A model generated the notes under the pieces. That model saw only the letters and a list, made by a program, of their open reading frames with translations. It was not told the origin of the DNA and did no database searches. Positions 46,685 to 64,000 of a stretch of 64,000 nucleotides of DNA are shown piece by piece. The stretch spans positions 124,001 through 188,000 of the forward strand of contig MCFH01000031.1 of the NCBI GenBank assembly GCA_002104945.1, given 5' to 3'. Source of the stretch: Piromyces finnis (taxonomy: Eukaryota > Neocallimastigomycota > Neocallimastigomycetes > Neocallimastigales > Neocallimastigaceae). Every line of letters begins with the position of its first letter. The first letter of the stretch is position 1. The position numbers and the translations under genes were made by a program.

Positions 46685-48811
46685 GATTATTAAATATTTA
46701 AAAGATTTAAAAGATTTGTAAGGGTTATCTTACTTTTTTTTTAATTGAAGAGTTAGAAATTTTAATAAAACTATATATATATAATATACTATAATATATT
46801 ATTGAAAAAAAAATCCATTTAAATTATGACTTTTTTTTTTAGTTTTATAAGCCATAATACTAATAAATAATAATGAAATAATATATGAAATAATATAAAT
46901 ATTATTTAATAGTTTGTCATATATTGAATTAAATATTTTTTTATATAACGAAAGCCTTTATCATAAAAAATCATTTGAAGGGACCTGCCATGTTTTTTTT
47001 TTTCTGTTATAAAACTATATTTTTTGACATTTGACATGAAAAGTTTATAATTTATTTAAAATGAATTTTATTTGTATATTATTTTTATTAATTGCACAAT
47101 TGTTAATAAAAATAATATACTGTATTTATCTTTTTTTTCTTTTTTATGTTTAATACTAAAATATAATTAAATGATTATTTTGATTTTATAGTTTCATATT
47201 CTTTTTCTAATAAATATAAATATTAAATGATTTTAGTAAAGAGAATTCAAAAAATATATTTTTATTGTCAAAAAAAAAAAGGAATAAAACTTCAACGAAT
47301 AAAATGTTTACTTTTTAATTATTTAATTAGTAATAAAGTTTCCATAATATATTATTTAATAATTTGATTGTTCAAATTAAATTAATATTATATTCAGTAA
47401 TATACAGAAAAATAATATTTTTAATTTAAAAGTGTTTAATAATTATGATAAATTTATTATTCAACTATATTAACTGACTTAACATATATTTTTGTTGCTA
47501 TAGAATTATTTTTAAAGCTATATTAACTGACTTTTTTTAAAAATAATTTTATAACAACAAAAATATATTTAAGTATTATTCAATTATAATTGATATATTA
47601 ATTACTGTCTATGTATATGAATATGAAAATGGATATATCAATGTTTCTATATTTTTTAAAATGCATATTCTTATATACTTACTTTATATGGAAAGTATTG
47701 TAAATTAAAAATGCTTTATTTTTATTATAAATTGTTAAAAATTATTTTATAATAAAAAAAAAAAACAGATATAAAGTTGAACTTTTATAGAAAATTAAAG
47801 TATTTGAATAAATATAAAATTTTATTTGTTTAGAGTATATAAATTATATATAAAAGTATAACATATAAATATATTAAATACAAAATAATATATATTATAT
47901 AAAATACCAATAAATAATATTTATAGTTTTATTGATTTTAGATACTTGTTTAAGATAATAAGTTTTTTTAAGATATGTTCATAATATAATAAAATAATTA
48001 TTTTATTCACAATGTATGTTAGACTAATTTATTAACATCATTTTTCTTTAAGTACATTGTATTAAAATATTTATAATTTTAAAAGGTTGTAATTTTAAAA
48101 TGAAAATTTAATTATTGATTGTTTTATATTTTTTAAAATATTATTATTAATAATATTATAATTATGTAATGCAGTAATATAAAGGATTAACTAATATTCA
48201 TATATAAAAATATTATTATAATTAAAAGTAGTAGATAAAAGCAATATTAATAATATAATATATATATTTAAAAACGATGTCTTCATTTAATCTATTATAA
48301 ACAAAATATATAATTTTTTTTCAACTTCAAAGATTTTTAAAAAATATATTTTAAAAATAAGAATTTAATTAATAATATTGACCATTGACATTTAGTGGAA
48401 TAATTATATAATAAATATTTTATTATATCTTGAAGGTAATATAAACATATTGTTGACATTTTTAAGCAGTATTTAATATATAATATAATATATATAATAA
48501 ATTAAATTATATATTATAAATTATATTGTTTAATGAACAACTATTAATATATTATAGGGTTAGACTTTATTTAAACTCAGAATCTAAAATTTTTCTAAAC
48601 ATTTTTTTATTACAACTAATAATTAAAATATATATAAAATAAAATTTATATTTATTTTTTAATATAACAAATATTTAACTTTAATTTTATTTGATTTTAT
48701 AAAAAAAGTAGAACAAAAAAAAAATACTTATGATATTTTATTTATTATTTTTAAACATTTAATATTTAATTATTGCTATATTCTATATTCACTATATTAA
48801 ATAAATAGAAA

Positions 48812-59609
<10,798 letters not shown>

Positions 59610-59638
59610 ATAATTATTCGAAATAAATTCGTTTTAGC

Positions 59639-59714
<76 letters not shown>

Positions 59715-60374
59715 GTTTAATAAGAAATATATAAATATATTTATTATCAAATAATATATAGACCTAGTATTATTCTTTTAATATCTCAATATTATTGTCT
59801 ATTTATATATATTTCTATTATTATTATTGTTGTTAAGCTAGAACACTTTTATATACAACAAATAAATATAATATAAATTTATGCAAAAATTAAACAATAA
59901 AAGCAAAAGCAAAGTAAATAACAAAATAATATATACTTATTTATATATGCTACTTTAATTATGCAATATGAATATATTTTTTATTAAAAATATAATATAT
60001 ATGTATTTTTTTTTTAATAATCTAATAGTATTATTAAAGAGTATATGTATACTAATAAATACATTTATTATAAGCTGTTATAAATTATATTTAAATTATA
60101 TTTAAAAAGAATAAATAAATATTATTTTTATTTTTATTTATTTATTATTATTTTCTTTTTGCTTAAAATATAAAATAAAAATTTTATAATACTGAAATAA
60201 TAATAATTAATAATAATTTATATAATAAATTGATATTAAAATTGTTAAAAATTATATTTATATTATAGAAGATATATTAAATAAAAATAAGTTGTATTAC
60301 TGAAAAGCTATAAAAAATAAAATGAAAAAAATAATTAAAATAAAAGTTTAGAATAACTATAGCGATGAAAAGTT
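59610..60374. other. Convergent intergenic region with an (AAT)n tract
   Basis: Lies between the 3' ends of the CAMSAP-like gene and NUP58. It contains (AAT)n at about 59640-59711 and AT-rich sequence. No exon is supported. Confidence 0.6.
59640..59711. repeat. (AAT)n microsatellite
   Basis: About 24 copies of AAT starting 31 bases past the CAMSAP-like stop codon, probably within its 3' UTR. Confidence 0.92.
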
Positions 60375-63300
60375 TTATTTAAATAAACCTTGTTTAGGAG
60401 CATTTGAATTAAATAATGATGTTGAAGTGCTACCAAAACCAGTTGATGTAGTGCCAAAACCTGTAGTAGTAGTACCAGTGGTTCCGAAACCAGTTTTATT
60501 AGCACCAAATGCGGTAGTGGTATTAGTGTTACCAAATCCAGTTGATGTAGTGCCAAAACCTGTAGTAGTAGTACCAGTGGTTCCGAAACCAGTTTTATTA
60601 GCACCAAATGCGGTAGTAGTATTAGTGTTACCAAATCCAGTTGATGTAGTGCCAAAACCTGTAGTAGTAGTACCAGTGGTTCCGAAACCAGTTTTATTGG
60701 CACCAAATGCAGTGGTAGTATTTGTACTTCCAAATGCAGTGGTACCTGTAGCACTTCCAAAAGCAGTGGAAGTAGAACCAAATCCAGAAGTACCAGTAGT
60801 TCCAAAACCACCAAATTTATTTGTAGTTGAAGCAGCAGCTGGTTGCATTGAAGATGCATCTATATTTAACAAAATAAAATTATATGAAAAAAATATTACA
60901 TTAATTTATTTTTTCTTTCTTTTATATAAATAAAATTATGCTATAATAAAGCTTTATATTACTAAGAGATGCTGATGGTTTTAATGAACTAGCAATGGTA
61001 GATAATGATAATTTTTCATTAACAGCTATATTATATAATTTATTATTAATGATGAATAAATAAATGAATAAATTATAAATTGATAATTAATAATAGATAA
61101 TAAACTGTTATTTTTTTTTTTTAATTTTATTTTTGAAAATCAAATTAATTTATTGATAAATACTTTTGTTTTTAATATTTCCTGATGGAACATCGTTTGA
61201 GTATTTTGATCTGAAAGATTGATATTCTTGTCTTCTTTTATCAATGTCATCATTAAGTGATGCAACCTTAGAAGAAAGGTACATTATACTTTCATGTTGA
61301 TTTCTCAATATTTCAACCAATTCTATTTATTAATTTTAAATATTTAAGTGTATCATGTATATAATGTTAATAATATTTAGAAAAAAAAAAAAAAATAGAT
61401 TATAAATTAATTATTATAAAAATTATAATTTACCTTGTGGATTGTGTTGAGTATTTTGTGACATAGATAATAATTGTTGTTCAATTTCGTCAATACTTTG
61501 TCTGTATATTTGCATTTTTTCTTCAAATCCTGTACAAAGATTTTCAAAGTATCTGTTATTTTTATTGTTTTTGAAAGTTATATGAATAATTTATTTTGTT
61601 AATGGTTTATTTAATAATTAATAATGTTAATTAATATATAATTTATTTATTTTTTTTTTTTGAAAATGAAATTTAATTATATAGTTTTGTTAATTACATA
61701 CTCTGAAATTCCATCATGGAATGAATATATGTCTTTAGTTTGATTTTGATTATTTAATCTATCAATAAAACGTGTTGCTAATTCAGCATTTCTTAATTCA
61801 CCAGCAACCTTTTTCTTTAAATCATTAATTAAATAATTATCTCTTTCTAATATATTGGTTAAAGAAGTTAATTTCTTTAATTTTTTAAATGTATTTAACA
61901 TTATTATTTTGATAAAAAAATAATTAATAATTTGAATTTTGTGATTATTATATATAGTATAAAAATTGTATTGAATGTAGTCTTCATTTATATAATACTA
62001 TACTTGTGATAATTCTTGAGTATCTTCATTAACTTTTTGAATTGCATTTGGAATTGTACTTTGTGATATTGATTCAAAAATATGTATTTGGTCTTGTATC
62101 ATTTTACTTTTTTAAAATATTAAAATTAGTTTAAATATATTTTTTTAATTTTTTTTTTTTTTTTAAATTGAATATATAAATTAAAGAAAGGAAAAAAAAA
62201 ATACTCTAAGTTATCAAGTTCTAATTTCATGTTATCTGGTAATGCAGAATAATGTGTATCTGGTGCTAAGGTTTGTAAATTAATTGGTTGGGTTGCTCTT
62301 ATTTTATTTATTTTAGTTTAATTTAAATAATGAATAAAATATTTTTTAGAGTTAAATTTAAAGGTTATAACAGAAGTATTAAGTAATTTTAATTAATGTT
62401 GGCAAATGATTTTTATTTGAATATTTTATCATTATAAGGATGTGTGTTTTTGTATTTATAAATAACATTAATTTGGATGATATTCATTATATTATAATTA
62501 TTAAAATTATTAATATTATTTTATTATAAATTAATATATAAAAATAAAGTAATATTCATAAAATATAAGTTAGTTATTATTATTATTATTATTATATTTT
62601 AAAGATTTATGTATATACATTATAAGATACTAACGTAGCGCCAGCAGCAGTAGTAGTTGCTGTTGAGCCAAACATACCGGTAGTCTGAGGTTTACTAGTA
62701 CCGAATGCGAATCCTGAAGTTGTTTTATTAGCTGTTTGAGGTGTGGTAGTTACTGTTGAACCAAATGAACTCATAGATGGAGCAGAAGTTTTAGCTCCGA
62801 ATAATCCACCTGTGGAAGTTGAAGAAGTGGTTGCTCCAAATAAATTTGTGGAAGGAGCAGAAGAAGCAGTAGCTCCAAATAAACTTGTAGTAGGAGCAGA
62901 GGAAGCAGTAGCTCCAAATAAATTTGTGGAAGAAACAGAGGTTGTTGTTGTTCCAAATGTATTAGTGGCAGGTGCAGAGGTAGCAGTAGTACCAAATGTA
63001 AATCCTGAAGATTGTTTAGAAGTTGAGCCAAAAAGGCCAGTAGTTGGTGTAGAGGTAGTAGCTGTAGTACTACCGCCAAATTTAATTCCAGTGGTAGTTG
63101 TATTTGCTTGGGTATTGCTATTATTACTTCCGAAACTTTTTAATTTTTTATTGAATAGATTATCACATATATAATTTTTTTCAATAAAAATGTGATTAAA
63201 TCAATTTGAAATTTGGTATGTTTAATATTTCAATTAATGATATTTAAAAATACATTATTTTTTATAATTGTTAAAATATTTAATGGATTTATTGTATTAT

Positions 63301-63397
63301 ATATAATTAAAATATATAAATAAATAATAATTATATAAATGAGCATTACATTAACATTTTAATAATACATAAGAATTATAAACAATTACCTGAACAT
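60375..63397 (-). CDS. NUP58: NUP58/Nup49-type FG nucleoporin, 9 exons
   Basis: On the minus strand exons 63397-63390, 63135-62635, 62297-62205, 62106-62004, 61874-61702, 61552-61434, 61322-61164, 61025-60963 and 60859-60375 join in phase to 567 residues. The N-terminus (about 1-170) is an FG domain with FGS, LFGAT and FGTT repeats. The centre (about 180-390) is helical and matches animal NUP58: a GELRNAELATRFIDRL segment, then YFENLCTGFEEKMQIYRQSI and EIEQQLLS. The C-terminus (about 405-567) is a second FG domain rich in GFGTT. FG-coil-FG order is that of NUP58/p45, part of the NUP62-NUP54-NUP58 channel complex of the nuclear pore; yeast Nup49 lacks the C-terminal FG part. Exon 1 carries only ATGTTCAG (8 nt), which joins to give MFSFGS, a typical FG-Nup start. 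Exon 5 begins at 61874 because only that acceptor (TTAAAG) closes the phase. The last exon contains three 99-bp repeats. Confidence 0.9.
60425..60725 (-). repeat. Three 99-bp tandem repeats coding FG motifs
   Basis: A 33-residue unit (FGANKTGFGTTGTTTTGFG, then TTSTGFGNTNTTTA) occurs about three times in a row in the last NUP58 exon, with very few DNA differences between copies, so it is a recent expansion. Confidence 0.9.
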
Positions 63398-64000
63398 TTT
63401 AATTATTAATATCTATAATCCTGGAATTCAATTTATTTTATCTTTTTCGTAATTTTAGTATTTTTTTTTTTTTTTTCTATTTAAAATTCTATCGTTATTT
63501 AAAAAAATAATAATAATTTTATTATTATTTTTTAATATTTCTGTTTTTATTGTATATGTATATAAATTGATAATTAGTTAATATTACAATAATTTTTAGT
63601 TTTTAAAAATGGATTTTTTTTTTTATTATTATTTTATGAAATTTCATTATATAGAAAGATTATATATATACATATATTTAAATATTTTGAATTTTGAAAT
63701 TTATAATTAAGAAATGCAAAATTTATATAGATAAAAATTATTTGATTTGATGTATATTATTTAAAATGTTTTAAGATGTTATTATATTATTACATTATTT
63801 AACATTGATGAACATATTGAATTATTAATATGAATATTATTATTTTAATTAATATTATATATCTAAATAAATCATTTTATTAACATTAATATAGTTTAAA
63901 TACTTTACTTTTAAATTATCTTGATATAAAAACTTTTTTTTTTTTTTTGACGTTATATGAATATTTTAAAAAAGTTTTATATTTTATTAAATAAAAGTCA
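63398..64000. other. AT-rich region upstream of NUP58 to the window end
   Basis: It holds the presumed NUP58 promoter. T and A runs lie near 63461-63478 and 63931-63948. I see no exon. Confidence 0.55.

Larger units (their letters stand above)
44265..48811. other. 4.5-kb gene-free AT-rich region
   Basis: It separates the divergent giant gene and the CAMSAP-like gene. I see no supportable gene. Small G/C-containing islands occur: an exon-like ATG segment at 45939-45983, a 12-bp palindrome TAACCCGGGTTA at 46673-46684, and a minus-strand open stretch of 28 codons at about 46911-46994. None has enough around it to call a gene. Confidence 0.5.

Noticed and set aside
46911-46994. Minus-strand open stretch (HGRSLQMIFYDKGFRY and on) of 28 codons
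   Set aside because: No start context, splice sites or recognisable family; a run this long is within what chance can give over 4.5 kb.
60427-60933. Plus-strand Val/Pro-rich frame of 168 codons, and a Val/Glu/Pro-rich one at 62743-63174
   Set aside because: Both are antisense of the two FG domains of NUP58, which is fixed by its conserved central helices on the minus strand.

Overview
This window is nuclear DNA of a eukaryote with extreme A+T content (by eye well above 80% outside exons), dense short GT-AG introns, long ATT/AAT microsatellites and poly-asparagine tracts. It carries a DLT1-family membrane protein, a family I know only from fungi, next to genes tied to cilia and flagella (RABL2, a C11orf65/CXorf58-type IQ protein) and a CAMSAP-type microtubule minus-end protein. 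That mix fits a zoosporic fungus. The base composition and intron density point to an anaerobic gut fungus (Neocallimastigomycota). This placement is inference; no rRNA or other direct marker lies in the window.

I read eleven protein-coding genes. Left to right: a single-exon Sel1-repeat protein (1974-4790, +); a 35-exon cytosolic alpha-mannosidase of family GH38, MAN2C1/Ams1 type (5597-11886, +); a five-exon DLT1 homologue (12188-13299, +); a nine-exon IQ-motif protein (13702-16424, -), divergent from RABL2 (16823-17663, +) across a 398-bp shared promoter; a small six-exon coiled-coil protein (18324-19164, +); a nine-exon SppA/protease IV-type S49 peptidase (19876-23109, +); a 12-exon cullin-1 (23970-28211, -); a giant modular repeat protein (30572-44264, -) with twenty near-identical 378-bp units and a C-terminal CaaX-like CIIM; a 14-exon CAMSAP/Patronin-like gene (48812-59609, +) with an extra N-terminal CH domain and a C-terminal CKK domain; and a nine-exon NUP58-type FG nucleoporin (60375-63397, -). 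For all the multi-exon genes except the giant one, I checked that the exon lengths sum to a multiple of three and that the codon phase closes at each junction.

The genes do not form a pathway or operon. A loose theme is microtubule and flagellum biology: RABL2 and the IQ protein share a promoter, and the CAMSAP-like gene lies about 30 kb away. The rest is housekeeping: mannose oligosaccharide turnover, SCF ubiquitin ligase scaffold and nuclear pore.

The most unusual items are (1) a CAMSAP/CKK protein in a probable fungus, (2) the giant charge-alternating protein with about 39 copies of a KR-x-I-K/R-x-(8-10)-NPxTGE module, whose repeat array holds eleven small indels that look like assembly errors, and (3) an S49 peptidase of bacterial type carrying a eukaryotic intron set. 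Long stretches (28212-30571, 44265-48811) hold no gene I can support.
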